From Plasmodium coatneyi (lineage: Eukaryota; Apicomplexa; Aconoidasida; Haemosporida; Plasmodiidae), in contig NC_033566.1 of NCBI RefSeq assembly GCF_001680005.1, forward strand, positions 2,356,001 through 2,420,000: a stretch of 64,000 bases of DNA. The letters are read 5' to 3'. A model generated the notes under the pieces. The model did not search any database and was not told where the DNA came from. It was given only the letters and a program-made list of their open reading frames with translations. Positions 21,325-31,699 of the stretch are shown here, in pieces. Positions within the stretch are counted from its first letter, which is position 1; every line of letters begins with the position of its first letter. The position numbers and the translations under genes were made by a program.

Positions 21325-24300
21325 CTAGGAACAAAGTCTTCCTCCCTCAAACCCAGAATCTGAACTTTGAAGGTGTTCCATAGGAACAAAATCCTTAGGA
21401 ATATATTCCTCAAGAACAAAGTCTTCCTTAGTAACCTTTTCGTCCTTTATAAATTCGGGTACCATAAATTCTTCAACCAAAATTTCAAAAAAGTCCTTTT
21501 TCGTCGAATGTAGGTCCCATTTTTGACATTCGTCTAAGACTTCTAAATGAATATCAATAATGGTGCGGTGACCCACAGCACGGCTACCAACACGTTTTTT
21601 TGGTACCTTTGTTCCCGTTGGAACAGATCTTGGTATGCGTTTTTTTACTAAAGTATATTTATATGGACCAGAGTGGTCTATACCATGGTCCATAATTTGT
21701 TCTTGTAAGGTTGGACCAGATACTTGATGTGCCCTTCTGTAACGTTTTCTTCGCTTACCGAGGAAAAAATACTAAAAAAAAGAAGGGAAGAAAGGAAGAA
21801 AGAAAAGGGGGGGTAAGTAATTTTTAAGGTGCGAAATATTGCTCTTAAAACAAGAATTATCAATATAATATAAGTGCAAATTTTACATCTAATACAGGAT
21901 GTGTTATTTATTTTTCTTTCTTTTTTTTTTTTTCCCTTCTTTTCTCTTTTATTTTTTCCTTTATTTAGATGAACTCTTCTCGGAGCAATCCGTCTGTTAA
22001 AAATTAAACACCAGGCCATATTCCTGTTCTTATACCTTGAAACCATAACTTTAAGTGTGAAATCCTACACACACCCTCTAAGTGCGAAATCCTACGAACT
22101 TCCAAATACGAAATATTATACACCCCTAAAATACGAAATCCTACACACAACCTAAATGCGAAATTTTGCACACCCTTAAATTGCGAAATCCAACATCCAC
22201 TCACGCAATCATTCACTCTTTCTTTTTTTTCTTTCTTTTTTTCTTCCCCTTATGTGCATCCGTCACAGCTAAATAATAGGCCATATTGTTGTCCTTATAC
22301 CCTGAAACAGCTAAATACCACGCCACATTGTTGTCCTTACACCCTGAAACGCGGAACCCTAAACGCAAAATTCTAAACCCTTTTTTTTCTTTTTTTCTTC
22401 TTTTTTCCCTTCTAATATTAATTTTTTTTTTTTTTTTTCTTTTTTTCTTTTCTTTCTTTTCATTCTTCCTTTTTTGTTTTACCTTCCAAAGGAAGTAGGT
22501 CATAGCAGACATACCAAGGAACACAGGAACCAAAGGAAGGTATGGGGTAAGATTAGCAGGATCGATTCTGTTAATAAGTGGGGCAGGAGAAAGAGGGAGG
22601 GCGCCTTTGGCAACATTCCTTTGACCATTCACTGTTGTTGTTGCACTCCCAGGGACCGGTGCTCGTGATGGTCCTGTTATTTGCGGTGTCTGAAGAGTTG
22701 ACCCACTGTTTTGGGGTGGTCCCTGTGGTTTGTTACCACCCTGTTGGGGTTTTCCCCCTGGTCCTGGTCTTGGACTACCAGTGTTCTGGTTGCCAGTAGT
22801 ACCTGGTCCAGAAGAACCTGGGTTCCAAGTTCCAGTAGAACCGGTACCAGAAGAACCAGGATTCCAGGTTCCCGTAGAACCGGAACCGGAAGAACCGGGG
22901 TTCCAGGTTCCTGTAGAACCTGGTCCAGAAGATCCAGGTTTCCATGTTCCAGTACTACCAGGACCAGATGAACCTAAGAAAGAAAAAAGAAAAGGAAGGT
23001 GGTTAATTTTATCCTTCTTCCTTTTTTTTTTTTTTTTTTTTTTTTTAATGTACACCCTCTCTGGCTGCATACACTTCCTTATTTTATTTTTTATTTTTCC
23101 CTTTTTAATTTTTTTACTTTTTAATTTTTTTACTTTTTACTTTTTAATTTTTTTACTTTTTTACTTTTTTAATTTTTTAACTTTTTACACTTCTTTCACT
23201 TTCTAATTTTTTTTACGCGTCCAGAATTTTTTGCACTTTTTTTACACCTCTTTCACTTTGTAATTTTTTTTAGACGTCCTAATTTTTTTACGCGTCCTAA
23301 TTTTTTTACGCGTCCTAATTTTTTTACGCGTCCTAATTTTTTTACGCGTCCTAATTTTTTTACGCGTCCTAATTTTTTTACGCGTCCTAATTTTTGGTTA
23401 CCTCGTAATTTTTTACACTTCTTACTTCGTAATTTTGTTTTTCTTTTTCCCATTTTCTTTTTTACATTTTTTACTTTTTTTTTCTTTCTCGTTAACACTC
23501 TAACACTATATCAAAACACTAAGCTGATAAACATCAGGCCATATTGTTGTTCTTATACCCTAAAACAGATAAATACCAGGCCACATTGTTGTCCTCACAC
23601 CCTGAAACAGTAAACACCAAGTCACACTTTTGTTCCTATACCCTGAAACCTTAACCTTATATGCGAAATGCCATACACACACAAACCATAAATGTGAAAT
23701 CCTACACAAACACATCCTAAAATGTGAAATCCTACCCAAACACACCCTAAAATGCGAAATCCTATACATACACCCGAAAATGCGAAATCCTACGCGCACC
23801 CCTAAAATGCGAAATCCTACACACACACACCCTAAAATTCGAAATCCTACACACACACACCTTAAAATGCGAAATCCTACACACACACACACCCTAAAAT
23901 GCGAAATCCTACAAACACTCACGCACTCAATCACCTTTTTTCTTTTTTTAATTTTCAATTTTTACTTTTTAAAATTTTTTGATTTTTTAATTTGTTTACT
24001 CTTTAATTTTTTACTTTTTAATTTTTTTTTTATTTTTATCTTTAGGTTCATTTTCATTATTCTTACCTGCTGGTGTTGTATGTGCGTTACCCGGTGGTGC
24101 TGGTAATAGTACTGGTGTAACAGGAGGTTCCGGATCCGATCTGCCCCGTTCAGCACCATCACCACCGGCTGGTTTTGCTGCCGTGGCTGGTTGGATTGGT
24201 GGAGCAGGTGGGACTGTACATATGGTATTTATTTCTTCCATAACTTTCTTCACATCTCCCTCTTTCTCTTTCTTCTGGAACAGTTCCTTCAATTTGGTTC

Positions 24301-27300
24301 TTATCTGGGCTCGGTTACTGCCCTTGCCTATTTCGCACCTTTCACTTTTTCCTTTATCGAACAGATCTTCATTCACGCTCAGTGTGCAATTTAGATTTTC
24401 TTCCCTTTCACACTTTATACAATTAGCCTCACCATTCTTCTTTCTCTCCTTACACCAAGTATTCATCTGATCATTCCCTTTCTGAAACATTTCAATTATT
24501 TTATTTTCCTCCTTAACATCTTTACATTTATCCTTTATTTTATTTACGTATTCATTAAGTAGAATGCATTTCATAACTTGCTCAAACTGCACATTATGAA
24601 CAGCCTTCTTTTCTTTCTTCTCCTGCTCCGTTGGGTCTCTTTCTGTTACTTCATCCTTCTTAATTTCATAAATATGTTTTAATCCAGCAGTAATTAACAC
24701 ACAAGCTTTTTTTTCTGCACTACCTTCATTTCCGACGTTATTACAATAGTTGTTCATATTTTTACTATTATTAGTCATATCTTTGGATAGTTCCATCAGT
24801 CTATTCTTGAAATCTGTATCCCAATATGTACACTGCAGAAACAGGTAGAACGGGAAGAACAAGAAATATGTGTATAAACTCAAAGTGATTACATGATTTA
24901 TGGTTGTTCTCCCCCTCTTTTTGTCATATGTATAAGGTATATAGTCGACTGGAATAACTTCGACTGCAGTGATTATTAATGTTCCCCTACCCAGTCTTGT
25001 TTTCCACCTCCCTCGTCTCTGTCCTTAAACCAATTCGTTGTTACACAGTTTGCACGTGCACATAAGGTATTATTTATATTATTTATAGTAGTTAGAGTTT
25101 CTGTTATTTTGGCACCATTATTCCCATTGAACAGATTATTCACTTCAGTCTTTACAGTGTATGTGTTGCTGCCACCACTTACTTCACAAACCAAGCTAGG
25201 TTCCCTATCACACATTTCACATTCCATGTCTTGACCGTGCTTATCTTTACACCATTCGCCCATCTTTCCATTTCCTCTCTGAAACATTTTTTTTATTTCT
25301 TCTTCTGTAATAGGACACATGTGTCCATTTGTTCTCTCTATCAATTTGTCCGCAAATGCATTTAATAAAACACAAGACATTGTTCGATGGAATATGAGGT
25401 TGTCCTGAATCATCTTTTGCCCGCCGTTCTTCCCCTTTTCAATTTTATATATATGGTCTAAACCACGAACAATGTAATTACATGCCTCTTTATTAGTACT
25501 ATCTAACCCTGGAATGCTATTACATTCCTTGTCAACATTTGGTTTCTCCTGTAGCATGCCTCCAGAAATATTTACTAGTTGATTCTTGACGTCGTTGGGC
25601 CAAAAATTACTCTACATACAAAAGAATAAAGGGGAACATATATATGAGCTCCATATATATGTACAACATACACATGTCCCCTCTATAAGTGTTCATAGAG
25701 AGTAATATTCCATGATATTCCTCGGATACAGTAGATAATGCTGTTCCTAACCCAAGGTGCTGGCTTCGCTCCGTTCACTCTATTTTTTCCCCATTTTTCT
25801 GTTACACATTTTACACGTTCACATAAATTACTTGCATTATGTATGGTAGTGAAAGTTTTTTGTATGTTTTCATCCTCTTCGAGCTTCTTTTTTATTTCTT
25901 TCCGGCGCTTGTCCTCCTTTCCAATTTTAAAATCTGAACATGGGTCCCAATTACATTGATCACAATTTCCACCCGTGCATGCAGTTTTGTGAAGCTTCCC
26001 ATCGATATTAAAGGCACTTTCTACGGTACGTTTGTCGATACAAGATTTTTCCTGGAGAAGTCTTCCATATTCATTTAATATTAGACAGGCCATAGTTTGT
26101 TCAAATAATCTATTATTTTTTTGGTACTTAGGATTAGTATTAATAATATCCCCCTGGAGGCTGTGTATATGTTTTAAACCCTTAACAATGTAATTACATG
26201 CTTTTTTTTCTGCGTATGTTGCTGTTTTACCAGCTTCCCCATTAATGTTATTGCATAAGGCGTCTTCCTCCGTTTGCTTCATAGTCATAGCCTCAGAAAG
26301 TTTCACCAGTAGGTCACCCTTAGCATCAGACCAGGCTGCATCCTGCAAATACAACGCAAAAAGAAGGAAAAAGAAGAGGGGGAAATGGAGCTATAAATAG
26401 TACTTATACGAAAAACATTTACGCTCCTTTCTGTGAAAAAATATATATTCCACCACTGTAATTCTATACAAGTAGACTCTGATACGAAAAGTGAATCCTT
26501 TCCAAACCTCCCAAATATTTTCCTCCTTCGCTGTGACCTTCGCATTGCCCTGCTCATCGCGCTCTGTCCTTTTGTCCCTGGTTCTTTGTGTTATTACACA
26601 TTGTGCACGTTGACATAAGGACTTAGTTTGAGAATTTATATGAGTTAGAGTTGCTGTTATGTTGGTGTCGTTATCAATTATTGTCTCCAACTTGTCCTTC
26701 ACTTTCGCTACACCCACATCACAATTTAAGTTAGATACCCTATCACACGGTACACAATCATTACTATTACCACTCTTATACTTACACCAATTCTTAAGTT
26801 GCCCATTACCTCTCTGAAATGCTTGTGCTATTGAATCTTCACCGACCGTGCAAGGAGATATAACCTTCTCTTTCAATTTGTCTGCATACGCGTTCAAAAA
26901 AAAGCATAACATAGCTTGCTTAAATAATCGATCATCTTCCGCCCTCTTTTGTGCATCCGTACCAATACCATTCTTTATATCACTCTGATCTATATCAATG
27001 CTGTATATGTGCTCTAAGCCTTTTGTAATGTATTGACATGCTTTTTCCTCTGGGTCCGTGACTATTCTACTAGTTGGCTCTGTATTTCCATGAGTACAGT
27101 ACCCTGGCACCGTTTTGCTCCTATCCTCAGATATTTTAGTAAACATATTTTTGGCCTCCTTGTTAATGTCACCCCATACGTCATTCTACAAGTATAGAGC
27201 AGGAAAACGAGAAATGTACATACATTCATTATCAACACAAAACCATGGTGTATTCTCCCCCTGAATATATACATTCTTCCATGTCCACAGTATATGCTCA

Positions 27301-30300
27301 AACTTCAGTGATAAGTAATAATCCTCCTGACCTCCTTTTTCCTTGGTTCACTCGTCTTCCATTTCTGTGCTACGCACTTTGCTCGTTGACACAAGTCACT
27401 CTCGTCTTTACATTCCTTATCTATAGAGGAAAACAAAGTGAAGACATCGACAGTAGCGGTAGATTCATTGTTTTCTTCTACATTCCCCCTTTTTTTTTCC
27501 TTTTCTTCCTTCTTTTCCATTCTTCTTCTTTTTTCTATCTTCCTTTTCCCATTTTTTTTTTTACACCTTCGGGTGTATTCCTCCCCCTTGGGTCGGCTAA
27601 AGTAGCAGGCCACATGGTTGTTCTATAACCTAGAAAAACCCTTAAGTCGCACACCCTAAAATGCGAAATCCTACACATACACCCAAAAATACGAAATCCT
27701 ACACACAGACCACTGATTCATTCACCTTTATTTTTTTTTTTTCTTTTTTTTTTGTTTTCTTTTTTTTGTTTTCTTTTTTTTTTTATTCTTTTTATTCCTT
27801 TTTTTTTTTTTTCTAATATTAATTTTTTTTTTTTTTTTTTAAAAGTCCTTTTTTTCTAAAAATAGTTTTTCCTTTTAAACCCTTTCCTTTTAAGCCTTTT
27901 CCTTTTAAACCCTTTCCTTTTAAGCCTTTTCCTTTTAAACCCTTTCCTTTTAAGCCTTTTCCTTTTAAACCCTTTCCTTTTAAAACCTTTTTTTTTCTTT
28001 ACATTTCTTTTTTCTTTTCTTCTCTTTTTATATAATACTTTTAGTAATATTTTTAATAATGTTTCTTACCTTCTTTACTTGTTGGTTGTGCATTCTTCCT
28101 TTGAACATCTGCGATACGTTGTTGGAATTTTTGCTCCAATGATTTCATTATCTCCAGCACAAGGTTGGTGTCATTTTTGTCCCCCCCTCCAGCATCCTTT
28201 GCTTCCTTAGCTTTAACCAATAGGTCCTCCAACTCCTTGCTCCCTCCTGAAGGTTCCTTCCCGAGAGGGTCATTGTCGTCCTCTAGAGACAGTAGGTCTT
28301 TATCGTCCTTGGTGACTTTTATTTCTAATTTTTCTAAGATTTCCTTGTCAAGGTTCCCGTCCTGTGGGCAAATTCTCCTGTTTTGTCCTTCGTTCCTTAT
28401 TGTGTGCAATTTGCTCTGTCCTTTTTCTACTTTCGATAACCCAACACCATTGTCGTCTTCCCTCTTAAAATCATCTATCCCCTTCTTAATTTCCTCCCAC
28501 ATGAACTTTTTTCCCAAATATAAACTTCCGAAATCCACGTCCTTACAGAATTTATTCCCACCGTTAAGGTTCATAGTTGTCCTCATTTCATCCCTACCCT
28601 TCGTAACTAATGGTGTTACTTCCTTTAATTTACAATGCTTACCTAACATGTTTAATATAGTAACTTTTCCAAGTAAACATCTATAGTAAGATTTGAGTGC
28701 TTCCTGTTCTGTTGTGTCCTTCTCTTCCACCTTTTCTCTTTGTACCCATGGGAATCTTCCTACTTTTTCCTTGCTAGGTATTTGCTTTAATCCATCCATC
28801 CAGAAGAATATTCTTAATAGTAATTCACATAACTCTTTTTCCTCTTTAGAGTCCAACGAGGAACACATTTCTTTATCCTTTTCCCCATCATCCAGTATAT
28901 TAAACATCATGTCTCCGGAGAATAGCTTCAACTCATCCCATAGAAGTTTCTATAAGAGTGAATTAACGTAAGTACACATATATATATATGTGCGCCTTAT
29001 ATATAGTTTTCCTCCCCTAAACACGACCCTCTAATCCTTCCTGCTCAAACACCATCCTCTTTTTTTTTTCTTTTTTTTTTTTTTTTATTACACCCTTCGG
29101 GTGTACTTGGAAGTTCCCCATTGTCCTATTCGACCGGCCTTGTCCCGTTCATTTACCCTCGTTCGATTGTCCCCTTTCTTCCAGTCTCCCCGTTGTCCGG
29201 TTTCCTTTCCCCGTTGTCCGGTTCCTTCCCCTTGTCCCGTTGACTCCTTGTTCCGGTTTCCTTCCTCCCTTGTTCCGCTTGGCCTGTCTTGCGCGAGACG
29301 AAATTCGAGCATTGTTTTCCCCTCGACGCCATCACCTCCATTAATTCATCAAAGGTACCCGGTCTGCCAGAACTTTTTCCTCTCACCAAACATACCCCTT
29401 CATTTTATAAAAGACCAGACCATACTACTGAACCTAAATCTGAAATCCACATTCCTATAGCCATACATCCTAAACCTAAATCCGAAATCCGAACTCCAAT
29501 ATTCTTAAACCTGGATCACTAAACACGAAAACCGAATTCTTAAATCTCATAAACCTAAGCTAAACCCCTCAAAACTAAAGCTAAACCCTTAAAACGTAAA
29601 CCTAAATCCTAAATCCTAAACACTAAACCCCAAATGCTACAATCTTGAACCCTAAATAATAAAACCCTCAACCGTAAATCCTCAACCCTTAACCGTGAAA
29701 CCTGACACCTTGAACCCTAAACCTTGAATTCCTAAACCCGAAATCCCATTACTATGCCCTGAACCCTCAATCCTAGAACCGAAATCCGACTCCTATACGC
29801 TGAATCCTCACTCCTACACCCTGAAATCTTCACTCTAATACCCGAAAACCTACTGACACACCCGGAGCCTTCACTCTAATATCGGGAACCCTACTTCCAC
29901 ACCCTGAAGCTTCACTTTAATGCCAGGAACCTTGCCTTTCTTTCTTCGTTTCTTCCTTCCATTTTTTTTTTTTTTTTTTGTGATAAGGAGGAAAAAGAGA
30001 AAATAAAGGAGAATGAAGGAAAAAGGAGGTTCCTAATTCCTCCTTCCTGCTTACACCCTCTTTTACTTGCTTAGGCCCTGCTTCCTTCTAACACCCACTC
30101 CTTCCACCTACCAGCCACCTATCAACCTTCCTTCCATGCCCCTTCTAAGGAAGGTTACTTCCTTTCTAACTTCCACAGTAAACTCCTCCTTCCATTATAT
30201 GTATATTTTTTCGTATATATTATTATTCTACTACTCCTCTTTTTCATATTTAAGGAGTTCACTTACCTCAAAGTTGTCCACTTCTTTCCCCATGCCTTTT

Positions 30301-30389
30301 GCCATCATCCATTTTGTTAACAATGTGGTTAGGAAATGTTGCTGTGCCATGGCGGCTGCCATCGCCGCCTTTGGACCTGTTACTGCCAT
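21325..30389 (-). CDS. SICAvar: SICAvar gene C, nine exons, about 1561 aa
   Basis: A complete SICA antigen gene with the same plan as gene B. Exons are 30267-30389, 28070-28949, 27332-27420, 26508-27185, 25752-26342, 24991-25611, 24067-24832, 22483-22973 and 21325-21771. Residues 1-41 are the N-terminal exon; 42-364 the alpha-type region plus small Cys exon (DLCQRAKCVAQKW). Beta-type exons cover 365-590, 591-787, 788-994 and from 995. The stalk repeat then leads to a membrane segment at about 1391-1413 (PLVPVFLGMSAMTYFLW) and the cytoplasmic domain (TIIDIHLEVLDECQKWD) at 1414-1561. Exon 6 aligns closely with exon 6 of gene B (shared VDKECNSIPGLD), showing whole-gene duplication. The tail is shortened: an extra C on the plus strand at about 21348 relative to the gene B repeat moves the frame and gives the stop at 21325. 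The exon 4 donor is GAG|GTTTGG, the same weak site as in gene B. Confidence 0.93.
22806..22973 (-). repeat. 39-bp coding minisatellite in SICAvar C exon 8
   Basis: About four tandem copies of the 39-bp unit encoding PGSTGTW[N/K]PGSSG, at the start of exon 8, homologous to the array in gene B. Downstream the exon encodes a Pro/Gly/Gln-rich stretch before the membrane segment. Confidence 0.85.
23270..23395. repeat. 18-bp satellite in intron 7 of SICAvar C
   Basis: Six perfect copies of ACGCGTCCTAATTTTTTT with starts at 23290, 23308, 23326, 23344, 23362 and 23380, plus one degenerate copy to the left. The apparent minus-strand peptide of repeated KKLGRV lies wholly inside the intron between exons 7 and 8 and is an artefact. 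Confidence 0.93.
23520..23925. repeat. AAATGCGAAATCCTACA satellite in intron 7 of SICAvar C
   Basis: First come units with ACACCAGGCCATATTGTTGT and related sequence (23520-23640; earlier copies at 22260-22345). Then about nine copies of a 25-32 bp unit with AAATGCGAAATCCTACACAC. The same order in reverse complement occurs at 43690-44255. Confidence 0.85.
27865..27985. repeat. 30-bp satellite in intron 2 of SICAvar C
   Basis: Four tandem copies of a 30-bp unit made of CCTTTTAAACCCTTT and CCTTTTAAGCCTTTT half-units. Neither gene A nor gene B shows this array at the same place. Confidence 0.85.
29100..29940. repeat. Minisatellite and telomere-like repeats in intron 1 of SICAvar C
   Basis: Positions 29100-29290 hold degenerate CCCCTTGTCCGGTT units. 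Positions 29520-29940 hold CCCTAAA/CCCTGAA-type heptads, C-rich on the plus strand. The 3' end of the intron (28950-29040) carries a conserved block with ACACATATATATATATGTG and TTTTCCTCCCCTAAACACGA, also present in gene A (2590-2650) and gene B (15685-15750). Confidence 0.85.
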
Positions 30390-30488
30390 GTTGCCCCCAC
30401 TCTATTCTTTAGAGGTTGGTTTGGTGATGACTCCTGTTAGTGACCCTCCACTCCACTACATTCGTGTTATTACCACTATTATTGTTCG

Positions 30489-30590
30489 AAAGGCCTCATG
30501 TTCATAGAACATTGTTTTGTTCTGTTCTGCTCAGGGAACGTACAATCGACCGTCCACCCTTCCTCCTATGTACATTATGCACTGCATTCT
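30489..30590 (-). promoter_or_regulatory. Conserved element upstream of SICAvar C start
   Basis: Third copy of the upstream element, about 100-200 bp before the ATG, with GAACATTGTTTTGTTCTG, AGGGAACGTACAATCGACCG and CCTATGTACATTATGCAC. One of the two TGTTCTG motifs is shortened here. Confidence 0.5.
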
Positions 30591-30599
30591 TAAGAAAAG

Positions 30600-31560
30600 A
30601 AAGAAGAAAAAGGAGAAAACAACCTTCGCTTTCCTTTCTTTCCCTCTCTTTTCTTTTCTTAAAAGAAATAGGAAAAGAAAAAAAAAAGAGGGAGGAATTG
30701 TCCACCTCTTTTTTCTTTCGTTTCCTCCTTTCTTCGTTTTTTCTTTCTTCCTACTTCTAAAAAGAAAAAAAAAAATTCTAAAGAAAAAGTTATCTAATTT
30801 TTTTTTTCTCTTTCATATGTTCTCCTCCTAAAAGAAGAAGAAGAAGAAGAAGAAGAAAAAAAGGAAATAAGAAAAAAAAGAAATGGTTTGAAGAAAGAGA
30901 GTATGGAATGGTGGTGGTAGAGTACGTTCCTTATATTAGAAAAATTTTTTCTTTTAAAAACGAAGAAAAAAAAAAGAAAAAAAAAAAAAAAAGAAACGAA
31001 ACAAAACTGCTACACAAAAAAAATTGTTGGAAATAACCTTTTGAAAAAGGAGCAATGATTACAAAAAAAATTGTCATACACAAAAAAAAAAAAAAAAAAA
31101 AGGTTCTAAGAAAAAAGTAAAAAGGATTTTAAAAAAAAAAAGAGTAGGTGGGTAATTCATTTCTTCTCCTTTTTCTTAGGGCGGAATACAGTATATAGGG
31201 AAGGGGGAAGGTTCCTTCTTTTTTTTAGAAGAATGCAGTGTATAATAAGAAGAACGGGAAGAAAGGAATCATTTCTTGCAAGAGTAAAAAAAGGAAAAAA
31301 GAAAAATAGAAAAAAAACAAAATTGGAGAGAAGAAGGAAGGAAAGCTAGCTTATTCCTTTCCTTCTTCCTTTCTTTTTTTCTTCTTAGAAGAATGCAAGT
31401 GTATGTAAGGAAAGGAAAAACGAGAGGGAAGGTTGTTGCCCTCCTTTTCTCTCTTTTTCTTTTTTTTTAATAAGAAGAATGTATAATGTAGTTAAGGAAA
31501 GGAAGGAGAGAGTATAAAATGGTGGGGCAGGTTCTTCCTTCTTTTATTTTTAAATAAATG
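30600..31560. other. Low-complexity purine/pyrimidine tract upstream of SICAvar C
   Basis: AAG/CTT-rich DNA with poly(A) runs, including an AAG run at 30832-30860. No gene is supported. Confidence 0.8.
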
Positions 31561-31699
31561 CAAAAAATGTATACAGATTTGTTTTTTATTCCACTTCTTT
31601 TTATTCCACCTGTACTTCATATAAATACTCTAAGATAATTGTTCTTTCTTATAGTAATACTAAAAGGAAGTTATATAAGACGAAAAAAAAGAAATAAAA

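Noticed and set aside
23253..23498. Minus-strand peptide of repeated KKLGRV
   Set aside because: It lies wholly within intron 7 of SICAvar C and is generated by an 18-bp satellite.
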